Positions 7,716-16,446 are shown, counted from the stretch's first letter. The stretch: 25,809 bases of DNA from RGIG8767 sp045531685 (GCA_045531685.1 JAZSEL010000167.1:1-25809); one strand, 5' to 3'. Notes: generated by a model not told the origin, from the sequence alone. Numbers and translations are program-made.

Positions 7716-10364
7716 TTACCACCTGTTATTTAACTTGCTTTGCAGGCGGTATAAGGTATTTAATGCATCCAAAGGAGTCAGGGTACTGATATCAATTCCC
7801 TTCAATTCCTCTAACACATCTTCATCTTTAACCGTATCAAACAGGGACAATTGGTTTAATTCCATTTCACTGATAGCTTCTACCTTGTTTTTGGAATCGC
7901 CTTTTTGCGGAACCGCAATGTTCTGCACCCGTTCCATAATATCCTTGTCAATCAATTCCGCTAAAATCTCTTTTGCCCTGTCAATTACCATATCCGGCAC
8001 CCCGGCTAATTTTGCAACCTGGATACCATAGCTCTTATCCGCACCGCCTTTGATGATTTTGCGTAAGAATACAATATCATCCCCTTTTTCTTTTACGGCA
8101 ATGCAATAATTGTTCACATTATTAATTTTGCCTTCCAATTCCGTCAATTCATGATAGTGGGTGGCAAATAATGTCTTAGCACCTAATATCTTATTGTTGG
8201 AAATGAATTCAATCACCGACCATGCAATACTTAATCCGTCAAATGTAGAAGTTCCTCTTCCGATTTCATCCAAAATTAAAAGACTGTTAGAGGTGGCATT
8301 ACGTAAAATGTTAGCCACTTCGTTCATTTCCACCATAAAGGTACTCTGTCCGCTGGCAAGGTCATCGCTGGCACCCACACGGGTAAAAATCCGGTCCACA
8401 ATTCCGATACTTGCTTTGGCAGCAGGTACGAAGGAACCAATCTGTGCCATTAATACAATCAATGCACTCTGACGCATGTAGGTGGATTTCCCCGCCATAT
8501 TCGGTCCGGTAATGACAGAAATACAATTCTTGCCATTATCCAGATACGTGTCATTGGGTATGAACATATCATGTTCAATTACCTTTTCCACTACAGGATG
8601 ACGGCCATCTTTAATAGAAATTACTCCCTTTTCATTCAGTGTCGGACGGACGTAGCGGTTCTGCTCCGCCACCAATGACAGGGAAGCAAATACATCCAAT
8701 TTTGCAATTTCTCTTGCTGTCTTCTGGATTCGTTCCAACTGGCTTCCGATATAATCACGGATTTCACAGAATTTGTCATACTCTAAGGTAACCAGCTTAT
8801 CTTCCGCATTCAAAATGGTATCCTCCAACTCCTTTAACCTTGGAGTGGTATACCTTTCGGCATTGGTCAGGGTCTGTTTACGGATAAAGTCATCCGGAAC
8901 CATATCCTTAAAGGAATTGGTTACCTCGAAGTAATATCCGAATACCTTATTGTATTTTATCTTAAGATTCTTAATACCCGTACGCTCCCTATCCTCTGCT
9001 TCCAGGGCGGCAAGCCATGTTTTTCCCTCTGTCTTTGCCTGTCGTAAGGTATCAATATCCGCATCGTAGCCATCCTTAATGATTCCGCCTTCGCGGATGG
9101 TTATCGGCGGTTCTTCCATAATTGCATCATCAATTAAGGCACAAATATCTTCCAAACCGTCAACGGATTCGGATATATGTAAAAGAGCCTGGGAAGTCAG
9201 TCCCCCTGTCACAGTCTTAATCGGCGGCATCATACGCAGGGACCCGGAAAGCGCTATTAAATCTCTCGGATTAGCCGTATGAAAACTGATTTTACCAATT
9301 AATCGTTCCAAATCATATACCGGATTCAGATATTCCCTGATTTCGTCTCTTTCACACGGATTCTTGCAAAATTCATCCACCGCATCCAGACGCTCTAAAA
9401 TCTTATCCTTATCAATCAGGGGCTGCTCAATATATTTGCGTAGCAGTCTTCCCCCCATTGCTGTTTTCGTTTTATCCAGGACTCCCAGCAAAGAACCCTT
9501 CTTTTGTTTGTCACGTAAGGTCTCACACAACTCCAGATTACGTCTTGTGGAGCTGTCCAGAAGCATGTACTTGCTGGTCAGATACGGATAAATATGTGTC
9601 ATATGGTCCAGAGTATTTTTCTGGGTATCATACAAATACATCATCAAAGCACCGGCGGCAATGGTTCCCACCGGAAATTCTTCAATTCCGATTCCCTGCA
9701 GGGACAATACATGAAAATGCTTCAACAAAATCTTCTTACAGGCATCCTCATCAAAAAAATGAGGCTCCAAAGGATTAATACAGATACCTAAACGGTTCCG
9801 CAGTTCTTCTAACGGAATCCCGCTAACAAGCAGGGCATCATTACAGATAATCTCAGCCGGTGAATACTTTATTATTTCATCCAGCAACTGATTTTTATCC
9901 GATACTTCCGTCAGGTAATAATCACCGGTTGTAACATCGGCAATGGAAATACCGATTACTTCCGAAAAATAGGCAACACACATGAGATAATTATTCCGGT
10001 TATCCTCAAATGCCTGTGTATTCAGATTGGTTCCCGGTGTTACAATTCGTACCACCTCTCGCTTTACCAATCCCTTGGTGGTTTTCGGGTCTTCCACCTG
10101 TTCACAAATAGCCACTTTATAGCCCTTAGATACCAGCTTATTTAAATATCCGTCAACAGCATGATAAGGAACGCCGCACATAGGTGCCCGTTCCTCAAGT
10201 CCGCAACTTTTTCCGGTTAATGTCAATTCCAATTCTTTTGATGTAACAATGGCATCTTCAAAAAACATCTCGTAAAAGTCACCCAGACGGTAAAACAAAA
10301 TACAGTCCTTGTACTCTTCCTTGGTTCGCAGATATTGCTGCATCATTGGGGTTAATTCAGCCAC
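7716..10364 (-). CDS. mutS: DNA mismatch repair protein MutS
   Basis: MutS recognises mispairs and small loops in DNA and recruits MutL in an ATP-dependent manner. The 882-residue product is full length. The mismatch-reading loop GDFYEMF (28-34) keeps the Phe-x-Glu residues (F30, E32). The ATPase has Walker A GPNMAGKST (620-628), 'SGQSTFMVEM' (671-680), Walker B LLILDEIGRGTST (695-707) and the HYHEL segment near 736-740. QLSLFD (838-843) near the C-terminus is the expected beta-clamp binding peptide. Translation probably starts at GTG (10364), since AGAGGA sits seven bases upstream. It lies 16 bases after miaB and 37 bases before mutL, consistent with co-transcription. Confidence 0.98.
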   Translation of the reverse strand: MAELTPMMQQYLRTKEEYKDCILFYRLGDFYEMFFEDAIVTSKELELTLTGKSCGLEERAPMCGVPYHAVDGYLNKLVSKGYKVAICEQVEDPKTTKGLVKREVVRIVTPGTNLNTQAFEDNRNNYLMCVAYFSEVIGISIADVTTGDYYLTEVSDKNQLLDEIIKYSPAEIICNDALLVSGIPLEELRNRLGICINPLEPHFFDEDACKKILLKHFHVLSLQGIGIEEFPVGTIAAGALMMYLYDTQKNTLDHMTHIYPYLTSKYMLLDSSTRRNLELCETLRDKQKKGSLLGVLDKTKTAMGGRLLRKYIEQPLIDKDKILERLDAVDEFCKNPCERDEIREYLNPVYDLERLIGKISFHTANPRDLIALSGSLRMMPPIKTVTGGLTSQALLHISESVDGLEDICALIDDAIMEEPPITIREGGIIKDGYDADIDTLRQAKTEGKTWLAALEAEDRERTGIKNLKIKYNKVFGYYFEVTNSFKDMVPDDFIRKQTLTNAERYTTPRLKELEDTILNAEDKLVTLEYDKFCEIRDYIGSQLERIQKTAREIAKLDVFASLSLVAEQNRYVRPTLNEKGVISIKDGRHPVVEKVIEHDMFIPNDTYLDNGKNCISVITGPNMAGKSTYMRQSALIVLMAQIGSFVPAAKASIGIVDRIFTRVGASDDLASGQSTFMVEMNEVANILRNATSNSLLILDEIGRGTSTFDGLSIAWSVIEFISNNKILGAKTLFATHYHELTELEGKINNVNNYCIAVKEKGDDIVFLRKIIKGGADKSYGIQVAKLAGVPDMVIDRAKEILAELIDKDIMERVQNIAVPQKGDSKNKVEAISEMELNQLSLFDTVKDEDVLEELKGIDISTLTPLDALNTLYRLQSKLNNRW

Positions 10365-10380
10365 AATCGTTTCCTCTTTC

Positions 10381-11814
10381 TTACTCGCTTACAAGCTCTC
10401 CAAAATAGTAGAACCCTTTCGCTTCCTTCAGTCTGACCGGAACAATGGAGCCAATCAGTGACCCATCTCCCGGAAAATGTACCAATGTATTATTGGACAA
10501 ACGCCCAGTTACCAGAGTGCTATCGTGTTCGTTTCTCTCTTCAACCAAAACATCCTGCACCTGTCCGGTTAATGTTCCTGCCTGTTCGTTTGCCGTTTCC
10601 TGAACTGCACTCAGCACACGATTAAACTGCTCCTGTACCACTTCGGCAGGAACCTGATTTTCCATGGCAGCAGCCGGAGTTCCGGTACGTTTGGAATAAA
10701 TAAAGGTAAAAGCATTGTTGTACTGTGCCTTGCGTACAACATCAATGGTTTCATCCACGTCTTCCTTGGTCTCACCCGGAAAACCAACAATAATATCCGT
10801 TGTCAACGCCAAGTCCGGAATCTCCCTGCGAAGCTTTTCAACTAAGGCAAGATAGGATTCCTTGGTGTATCTTCGGTTCATTTTTTCTAAAATTCTGGTA
10901 GAACCGGACTGCAATGGCAAATGTAAGTGACGACAGATTTTCTTGGAATGTTTCATAACTGCAATCAATTCATCGGACAAATCCTTTGGATGGGAAGTCA
11001 TAAAACGAATCCGTTCAATGCCGTCAATTTTTTCCACTTCCTGTAACAGTTTTGCAAAGCTCACCGGTGTCTTAAGATTTTTACCATAAGAATTCACGTT
11101 CTGACCAAGAAGCATAACCTCTTTTACACCATCCTTGGCCAAACGGGTAATTTCTTCTATAATCTCAGACATTTCACGGCTTCTTTCCCGTCCTCTTACG
11201 TAAGGAACGATGCAATAGCTACAAAAATTATTGCAGCCAAACATGATATTGATTCCGCACTTAAAATCATATTTTCTTTCAATTGGAAGTGTCTCAACTA
11301 TCTTGTCCGTACTCTCCCAGATATCCACTATCATTTTTTCTTCTGTCAGCATACGGTAAACCAACTCGGCAAACCGGAAAATATTATGGGTTCCGAAAAT
11401 CAGATTCACATGGCGGTAACTTTTTTTGATTTTTTCTACCACAGCTTCTTCCTGCATCATACAGCCGCATAACGCAATCTTCATGTCCGGATTCTTCTTT
11501 TTTTGGTGTCCAAGCTGTCCCAGTCTTCCGTATACACGTTGGTTGGCATTATCTCTTACGGTACAGGTGTTAAAAATAACAAAATCCGCATCCTCGGATT
11601 CCACAATTTCATATCCTGCCTCTTTTAAAATACCCACTAATTTTTCGCTGTCCTTTGCATTCATCTGACAACCGAAAGTGGTTACGCAACAGGTTGGTTT
11701 TCTGCCAAGCAATTCCTGTTTTTTGGCAATGAGCTCTTTTAAACGTTCAATATATTCCTGCTGTCTTTTGCTTTCTTCTGCATTTACTTCCTGTGAAGCA
11801 TTCTTAAATTCCAT
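10381..11814 (-). CDS. miaB: tRNA-2-methylthio-N6-dimethylallyladenosine synthase MiaB
   Basis: MiaB is a radical-SAM methylthiotransferase that adds the 2-methylthio group to i6A37 made by MiaA. In the 477-residue product the N-terminal UPF0004 domain carries the auxiliary-cluster cysteines in TTFGCQMN (C49), FNTCTVR (C84) and ALCGCM (C118 likely). The radical SAM domain has MFGCNNFCSYC with C194, C198 and C201 in the CxxxCxxC pattern. A TRAM domain closes the protein (roughly the last 65 residues, VQDVLVEERN onward). I chose the ATG at 11814, with AAAGG eight bases upstream; a TTG two codons earlier would leave only a two-base spacing. It lies between the folate cyclo-ligase and mutS in one compact block. 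Distinction from MtaB/RimO rests on the full FGCQMN...GRERSRE pattern and miaA nearby. Confidence 0.97.
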   Translation of the reverse strand: MEFKNASQEVNAEESKRQQEYIERLKELIAKKQELLGRKPTCCVTTFGCQMNAKDSEKLVGILKEAGYEIVESEDADFVIFNTCTVRDNANQRVYGRLGQLGHQKKKNPDMKIALCGCMMQEEAVVEKIKKSYRHVNLIFGTHNIFRFAELVYRMLTEEKMIVDIWESTDKIVETLPIERKYDFKCGINIMFGCNNFCSYCIVPYVRGRERSREMSEIIEEITRLAKDGVKEVMLLGQNVNSYGKNLKTPVSFAKLLQEVEKIDGIERIRFMTSHPKDLSDELIAVMKHSKKICRHLHLPLQSGSTRILEKMNRRYTKESYLALVEKLRREIPDLALTTDIIVGFPGETKEDVDETIDVVRKAQYNNAFTFIYSKRTGTPAAAMENQVPAEVVQEQFNRVLSAVQETANEQAGTLTGQVQDVLVEERNEHDSTLVTGRLSNNTLVHFPGDGSLIGSIVPVRLKEAKGFYYFGELVSE

Positions 11815-11846
11815 ATACAAAACCTTTCCAGTCTTTTTTCGCCCTC

Positions 11847-12419
11847 TTACCGGCTACATACAATTACTTCATCCTCTGTAATCAGGCAGGTGGCTTTTTT
11901 ATCGTGTGCATCCGGCTCTATGCTATCGGATAACTGCAACGAATAACATAGTGCGACACGTTCTACCATATCATATTTATCCAGATACTTATCATAGTAA
12001 CCTTTTCCATATCCGATACGGAAGCCTTCTTTGGAGAAAGCACATCCGGGCATAATCATAACGGCATTTTCTGCCATAAAAGGACTATACATAGCCTCAC
12101 AGGTATGGGAAGGTTCCGGAATTCCCTTATATCCTTTTACCAAATCCTGTAAGGAATGAATCCGGAAAAACTCCATTTCTTCGCCATCTACTCTTGGAAG
12201 AAATACCTTTTTCCCTTCTTCTAAAAAAGCAGAAATCAAAGCATCGGTCGAAACTTCACTTTGATAGCCTGCGTAACACAGAATCGTGTCTGCGTTTTTA
12301 ATACAGGATAACTCCAATACTCTTTTCCCTATGTCATGGTCCTTTTTTTCGTGTTCTTCCGGTGTCAGACTTGCACGTAACGCCAACTTTTCTTTTCTAA
12401 TGGAGCTCTTTGTTCCCAT
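11847..12419 (-). CDS. 5-formyltetrahydrofolate cyclo-ligase
   Basis: This enzyme uses ATP to turn 5-formyl-THF into 5,10-methenyl-THF, returning an otherwise inert folate to one-carbon metabolism. The 190-residue product matches the family throughout: an N-terminal 'SSIRKEKLALRASLTPEEHEKKD' helix with the conserved K-x(3)-R pattern, the ligand-contact segment VFLPRVDGEEMEF, 'VMIMPGCAFSKEGFRIGYGKGYYDKYL' (folate/ATP-binding GxGKGYYD core), and a C-terminal DKKATCLITEDEVI-type tail. The start is the ATG at 12419, six bases after GGAG; the longer in-frame reading to 12590 runs out of frame over the DUF896 gene and has no family similarity. The first 23 bases overlap the end of that gene, suggesting coupling. 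Gene names in use are ygfA, yqgN and fau. Confidence 0.93.
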   Translation of the reverse strand: MGTKSSIRKEKLALRASLTPEEHEKKDHDIGKRVLELSCIKNADTILCYAGYQSEVSTDALISAFLEEGKKVFLPRVDGEEMEFFRIHSLQDLVKGYKGIPEPSHTCEAMYSPFMAENAVMIMPGCAFSKEGFRIGYGKGYYDKYLDKYDMVERVALCYSLQLSDSIEPDAHDKKATCLITEDEVIVCSR

Positions 12420-12621
12420 ATTTTTCTCCGAGATTGGTAATACTTCCGTCCGCCTCTTTAATGTCAATATTGTCCAATTGTCCCCGTAAACTTCTGCGGA
12501 TGGACAACACATACTGTTGACGCAATTCCTTCTGTTCTGCCTTTTCTGCATCAGTAAGTCCTTCATTCTGGGACTTGTGATACAATTCATTAATTCTATC
12601 GATTGTTTCCTGCATAGTCAT
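12397..12621 (-). CDS. DUF896 family protein (YnzC-like)
   Basis: This is a 74-residue, highly charged, mostly helical protein of the DUF896/YnzC family. The family consensus is easy to see in IDRINELYHKSQNEGLTDAEK and EQKELRQQYVLSIRRSLRGQL, followed by a short disordered tail (GEKYGNKELH). The fold known for the family is a small two-helix hairpin. Its biochemical role is unknown, although the Bacillus members have been linked to the SOS region; I would not transfer that here. An AAAGG site lies about 11 bases upstream of the ATG at 12621, and an alternative ATG two codons later (12615) is possible. It sits between proB and the cyclo-ligase and overlaps the latter by 23 bases. Confidence 0.88.
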   Translation of the reverse strand: MTMQETIDRINELYHKSQNEGLTDAEKAEQKELRQQYVLSIRRSLRGQLDNIDIKEADGSITNLGEKYGNKELH

Positions 12622-12647
12622 AATGCAACTTACCTTTCTGTCGTTTC

Positions 12648-12675
12648 AAAATAACAAACCATGGCTTAGCCGTGG
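12648..12675 (-). terminator. Possible weak terminator/attenuator at the end of proB
   Basis: On the minus strand CCACGGC-TAA-GCCATGG folds into a seven-pair stem with one C/A mismatch and a three-base loop that is the proB stop codon, followed by TTTGTTATTTT. This resembles a weak intrinsic terminator, but the next gene starts only about 25 bases on with no visible promoter between, so partial read-through or attenuation is more plausible than a full stop. Confidence 0.4.
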
Positions 12676-13547
12676 ATGTTCTGAATAAAATCAATGACAT
12701 CAAAATTCTCATCCTTATGAGCCTTGAATAAAGTACCAAAATTACGGCCATCCATAAGTCTATGTATAATACGGATATCCTTGCTGTTGGCAATAATCAT
12801 ATCCGCACCGCTGCTTGTGGCAATCTTAGCAGCATTCATTTTGGTATTCATACCGCCGGTACCCACATTGCTTCCTGTGCTTTCCTTGCCCATATGCATA
12901 TATTCATCCGTAAGCTCGTCCACCTCTTCAATAAACTTAGCATCCTTATTAACGCGCGGGTCATCCGTATATAAACCATCAATATCTGATAACAGGATTA
13001 ATAAATCCGCATTCACAAGTGAGGCTACAATGGCAGACAGGGTGTCATTATCCCCAATCAGCACATCGTCTTCCCCTACCAAAATCTCATAGGTGGATAC
13101 GGTATCATTTTCATTAACAATAGGAATAACACCAAGATTCAACAATTCGGTAAAAGTGTTATACGCATTTTCCCTGTTCACATCGTCCACAATGGTATTC
13201 TTTGTCATCAGAATCTGTGCCGCAATCTGGTTATATTCGGAAAAAATCTTCTGATAGGTCATCATCAAACGGGCCTGTCCGATTGCTGCACATGCCTGCT
13301 TAAATCCCATATGCTTGCTATTGGCCTTAAGCGCACCGCTTCCGACTGCCTTTTTCCCAACTGCAATCGCACCACTGCTTACTAAAATTACATCTTTTCC
13401 CTGATTTCTGAGATTGCATAATTCCCGACACAAAACATCCAATTTAATGTAATCCAAATCCCCTGTTTCCTTATGCTGTAAGGATGAAGAACCAATTTTG
13501 ATTACAATCCTCTGTTTGTCTTTAATTCCCTCTCTTATCTTACTCAC
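12666..13547 (-). CDS. proB: Glutamate 5-kinase (no PUA domain)
   Basis: ProB phosphorylates glutamate to gamma-glutamyl phosphate, the first step of proline synthesis. The 293-residue product is an amino-acid-kinase fold: KIGSSSLQ near the start (nucleotide loop), VILVSSGAIAVGKKAVG, IVNENDTVS, GDNDTLSAIVA, LLSDIDGLYTDDPR and GTGGMNTKMNAAKIA are all in order. It ends after the kinase domain and lacks the C-terminal PUA domain of the 367-residue Escherichia coli enzyme; such short forms are common in Clostridia. The start is the GTG at 13547, five bases after TTTGGAGG; an upstream in-frame TTG would place that Shine-Dalgarno inside the gene. It heads the mut-mia gene train behind a strong promoter. 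No proA is adjacent in this window. Confidence 0.93.
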   Translation of the reverse strand: MSKIREGIKDKQRIVIKIGSSSLQHKETGDLDYIKLDVLCRELCNLRNQGKDVILVSSGAIAVGKKAVGSGALKANSKHMGFKQACAAIGQARLMMTYQKIFSEYNQIAAQILMTKNTIVDDVNRENAYNTFTELLNLGVIPIVNENDTVSTYEILVGEDDVLIGDNDTLSAIVASLVNADLLILLSDIDGLYTDDPRVNKDAKFIEEVDELTDEYMHMGKESTGSNVGTGGMNTKMNAAKIATSSGADMIIANSKDIRIIHRLMDGRNFGTLFKAHKDENFDVIDFIQNIHG

Positions 13548-13581
13548 AACAGCCTCCAAACAATTTTTTCATAACCTTAAT

Positions 13582-13610
13582 ATTATACTACGGAACGTAC
13601 TTTTTCGCAA
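13582..13610 (-). promoter_or_regulatory. Sigma-A-type promoter for proB and the mia-mut gene train
   Basis: The minus strand has TTGCGA (13610-13605), a 17-base spacer and a perfect TATAAT (13587-13582). The -35 lies inside the last codons of the upstream FAD oxidoreductase and the -10 begins right after its stop. Initiation around 13575 would leave a leader of about 28 bases with the GGAGG site of proB. This is among the best promoter matches in the window. Confidence 0.72.
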
Positions 13611-15201
13611 TCGCCTCGGCAACTGCCAATCCGTCCATGGCAGCAGATGTAATTCCTCCCGCATATCCGGCACCTTCCCCGCAAGGATACAGTCCCTTTA
13701 TCTCTGACTGCAACCCGTCTCCACGCGGAATCCGTACCGGAGAGGATGTTCTGCTTTCTACTCCGGCCAAAATACAAAAATCATCATCAAATCCCGGTAT
13801 CGTTTTTCCAAACTGTGTCATACCTTCAACAAAAGCAGTGTTTAAACTATCCGGAATCAACTGACGCATATCGGCAAAGGTGTAATTTCCCTTAATACAT
13901 GGAGAAAATGCCTCACATATATGCTCCTTCTTTCCGGACACACCGGTAAATTCGCAATAATATTGTACGGGAATGCTTCCGTTTCCAAGCTTGTATGCCT
14001 TTTCTTCCAGATTACGCTGGAATTCCACACCGGCAAGCGGGTGCTTAGTCGGATAATCCTCCCTTGTTACCGACATGATAATGGCTGAATTGGCTACTTT
14101 ACTGTCACGTTTGCTGTAACTCATACCATTCACTGCCAAACGATTGTCCTCGCTGGAAGCATTAACAACATAACCTCCCGGGCACATACAGAAAGAATAA
14201 ACCCCTCTGTCCACGGAAGTTTTTGCCGCCAGTTTATAGGCAGCTGCCGGTAATTTTCCGTCTGAATTGGTATCTCCATATTGTCCGTAATCAATCATTT
14301 CCTGCGGATGCTGTACCCGGAATCCTACAGCAAAATCTTTTGCTTCCATAGGCACATCATGGGAATACAGCATTTCAAATGTATCTCTGGCACTATGACC
14401 GATTGCCAGGACCACATTTTCCACCTCTATCTGCTCCTTGTAGTTAATGACCAATCCAGTCAATGCATTATCGGTAATGATTACATCCGTAACTTGTGAT
14501 TCATATCTGATTTGTGCTCCCCATTCAAGCATCTTATTACGCATATTCGCCACTGTTACCGACAAAATATCCGTCCCGATATGGGGTTTGGAATCATACA
14601 ATATATTTTCCGGTGCTCCGTTTTCTACCAAAATCCGGAGTACCTCTTTGTTTCTTCCCGTTTTATCCTTAATAAGCGTATTCAGCTTACCATCCGAAAA
14701 AGTTCCGGCTCCCCCTTCTCCGAATTGCACATTGGAATTATGTAGCAGCTTTCCGTTATTCCAAAATTCTTCCACATCCTTGGTCCGCTCTTCCACTCGT
14801 TTCCCGCGTTCCAACAACATAGGACGGTATCCATGTTTTGCCAATACATAACCGCAAAACAGACCGGCAGGCCCCATTCCGATAATCACCGGACGTTTCT
14901 TACACGTTTCCTGTCCCGAAATGACAAATTCATAGGAATTCCCATCAGCCTGTAACACATCCGTAAGTCCTTTTTTCTTTAGGACTTTTTTCTCATCCTT
15001 TACCTGACAGGTAACACTGTACACATAAAACAACCGTGGTTTTTTACGTGCATCCAAGGATTTTTTAATGATACAAACATCCTGCAGCCATTCCGGCTTT
15101 ATTCCTATTTTTTTGGCTGCCGCCTGATAAACGGCATGCAATTCCTGCTTGCTGTCAACTGTTTTCTCCACAGGAATCTTTATCTGATTAATCTGAAGCA
15201 T
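13588..15201 (-). CDS. FAD-dependent oxidoreductase, COG2509 family
   Basis: This 537-residue protein belongs to a widespread but uncharacterised group of FAD-dependent dehydrogenases (COG2509). An N-terminal ferredoxin-like or S4-like segment of about 95 residues (with KSLDARKKPRLFYVYSV) precedes the Rossmann motif GMGPAGLFCG at 108-117. Then come 'LLERGKRVEERTKDVEEFW', the family signature 'NVQFGEGGAGTFSDGKLNT' and a C-terminal FAD contact 'CGEGAGYAGGITSAAMDG'. No membrane segment is seen, so it should be cytoplasmic. Substrate and partner are unknown. It starts one base after the stop of the BaiN-like gene, with AGGAAGG ahead of the ATG, so the two flavoproteins are probably translated from one message. 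Its 3' end carries the promoter for proB. Confidence 0.88.
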   Translation of the reverse strand: MLQINQIKIPVEKTVDSKQELHAVYQAAAKKIGIKPEWLQDVCIIKKSLDARKKPRLFYVYSVTCQVKDEKKVLKKKGLTDVLQADGNSYEFVISGQETCKKRPVIIGMGPAGLFCGYVLAKHGYRPMLLERGKRVEERTKDVEEFWNNGKLLHNSNVQFGEGGAGTFSDGKLNTLIKDKTGRNKEVLRILVENGAPENILYDSKPHIGTDILSVTVANMRNKMLEWGAQIRYESQVTDVIITDNALTGLVINYKEQIEVENVVLAIGHSARDTFEMLYSHDVPMEAKDFAVGFRVQHPQEMIDYGQYGDTNSDGKLPAAAYKLAAKTSVDRGVYSFCMCPGGYVVNASSEDNRLAVNGMSYSKRDSKVANSAIIMSVTREDYPTKHPLAGVEFQRNLEEKAYKLGNGSIPVQYYCEFTGVSGKKEHICEAFSPCIKGNYTFADMRQLIPDSLNTAFVEGMTQFGKTIPGFDDDFCILAGVESRTSSPVRIPRGDGLQSEIKGLYPCGEGAGYAGGITSAAMDGLAVAEAIAKKYVP

Positions 15202-15202
15202 T

Positions 15203-16426
15203 CTATTTCCTTCCTATTGCCGCATATGTACCTGCCAGGTAACCCGATGTCCATGCCCATTGCAAATTATATCCACCGCATTTACCGTCCACGTCCACCA
15301 TTTCCCCGCAGATAAATAATCCCGGCTGATAAACAGACTGCATATTGTCATCCAATTCCATAAAATCCACACCGCCGCAACATACCTGTGCCTGCTCATA
15401 GGAATTGGTATCCTCTACCTTAATCCGGAATGATTTCATATCCATGCACAGGGAATACAATTGGTTCTCTGTCTGTTTGTTTACAATATCCGTTGCTTTT
15501 ATGCCAAATTTCTTTAATAACATAAATGCAATTTTTTTATTTACCGTACCTGTTAAAAATTCTTCACAGGTATCCCCTTGATAAGTCTGAATCCGTTCTC
15601 TTACAAAGGTTTCCCACTCTTTATGGGTGCGGTCCAAAACAAAATCAATGCCGGCCTCTACCACATGCCCTGCCTTTAATTCCTTTGCCGCCACCCGGCT
15701 GATTTGAAAGACCGGGATACCGGAAATTCCGTAATCCGTTAACTGTAATTCTCCCTGTTCCTTTGCAATCTCCCTGCCTTCCGAATAAAGCTGTATTTTA
15801 GCTTTACAACGCACCCCTGCAACCGCCTTAAAGTATTCTCCCTTACAACGCAATTGCACCAGGGCCGGCAAAAGAGGTACAATCCGGTGTCCAAAGTTCT
15901 TACAATAATCATACCCCTCCGTTGTACCGTTTTTCATACCTGCTTTGCTTCCGCAGGCTATAATAACCGCATCAAATTCCTTTTTTCCTTCCGAGGAACT
16001 TACGAAAAAGATACCGTTCTTTTTAACATCTATCCGGATATCCGTTACCGATGTTTTCACGGTAACCGAGTTCTTTACCAATGCATTTCTCAGAACATCC
16101 AGAACTGCCGAAGCCTGCTCGCAATAAGGATACAGATAGCCGTCCTTTTCTCTTGTCATAAGACCGATTCCATCAAAGAAAGCAAGGGTGTCTGCCACAC
16201 CAAACCGCGCAAAACACTTCTCAAGCTTCTCTGTGTCCTGCACATAATAATTGGCAATGTTCATATCATTATTGCCAAGATTGCATTTCCCGTTTCCCGT
16301 AGCAAGGATTTTCTTACCCACTCTGTCGTTTTTTTCATATATTGTTACGTTTGCGCCATTCCTTGCCGCACTTATCGCTGCCATCATTCCCGATGCTCCG
16401 GCACCCACAACCAATACTCTTTTCAT
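15203..16426 (-). CDS. BaiN/HI0933-type NAD(P)/FAD-dependent oxidoreductase
   Basis: A 407-residue flavoprotein of the HI0933/YhiN/BaiN family (also annotated aminoacetone oxidase family). It has the dinucleotide-binding GAGASGMMAA (8-17), 'YEKNDRVGKKILATGNGKCNLGN' directly after, and the C-terminal signature 'CGEMVDVDGKCGGYNLQWAWTSG'. Family members in gut clostridia reduce the double bonds of oxidised bile-acid intermediates, but most homologues have no known substrate and the name BaiN is not evidence of bile-acid chemistry here, since no other bai gene is in view. AAAGG lies about ten bases before the ATG. It is 20 bases downstream of the BofC-like gene and one base upstream of the COG2509 gene. 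Confidence 0.9.
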   Translation of the reverse strand: MKRVLVVGAGASGMMAAISAARNGANVTIYEKNDRVGKKILATGNGKCNLGNNDMNIANYYVQDTEKLEKCFARFGVADTLAFFDGIGLMTREKDGYLYPYCEQASAVLDVLRNALVKNSVTVKTSVTDIRIDVKKNGIFFVSSSEGKKEFDAVIIACGSKAGMKNGTTEGYDYCKNFGHRIVPLLPALVQLRCKGEYFKAVAGVRCKAKIQLYSEGREIAKEQGELQLTDYGISGIPVFQISRVAAKELKAGHVVEAGIDFVLDRTHKEWETFVRERIQTYQGDTCEEFLTGTVNKKIAFMLLKKFGIKATDIVNKQTENQLYSLCMDMKSFRIKVEDTNSYEQAQVCCGGVDFMELDDNMQSVYQPGLFICGEMVDVDGKCGGYNLQWAWTSGYLAGTYAAIGRK

Positions 16427-16446
16427 ATTCTGTCAGCCTTTCTTTA

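Noticed and set aside
12420..12590. N-terminal extension of the folate cyclo-ligase frame
   Set aside because: It overlaps the DUF896 gene in another frame, has no family similarity, and the ATG at 12419 has a good GGAG site.
12596..12793. Minus-strand open frame overlapping the end of proB
   Set aside because: It runs in a different frame through conserved proB codons and has no recognisable features.
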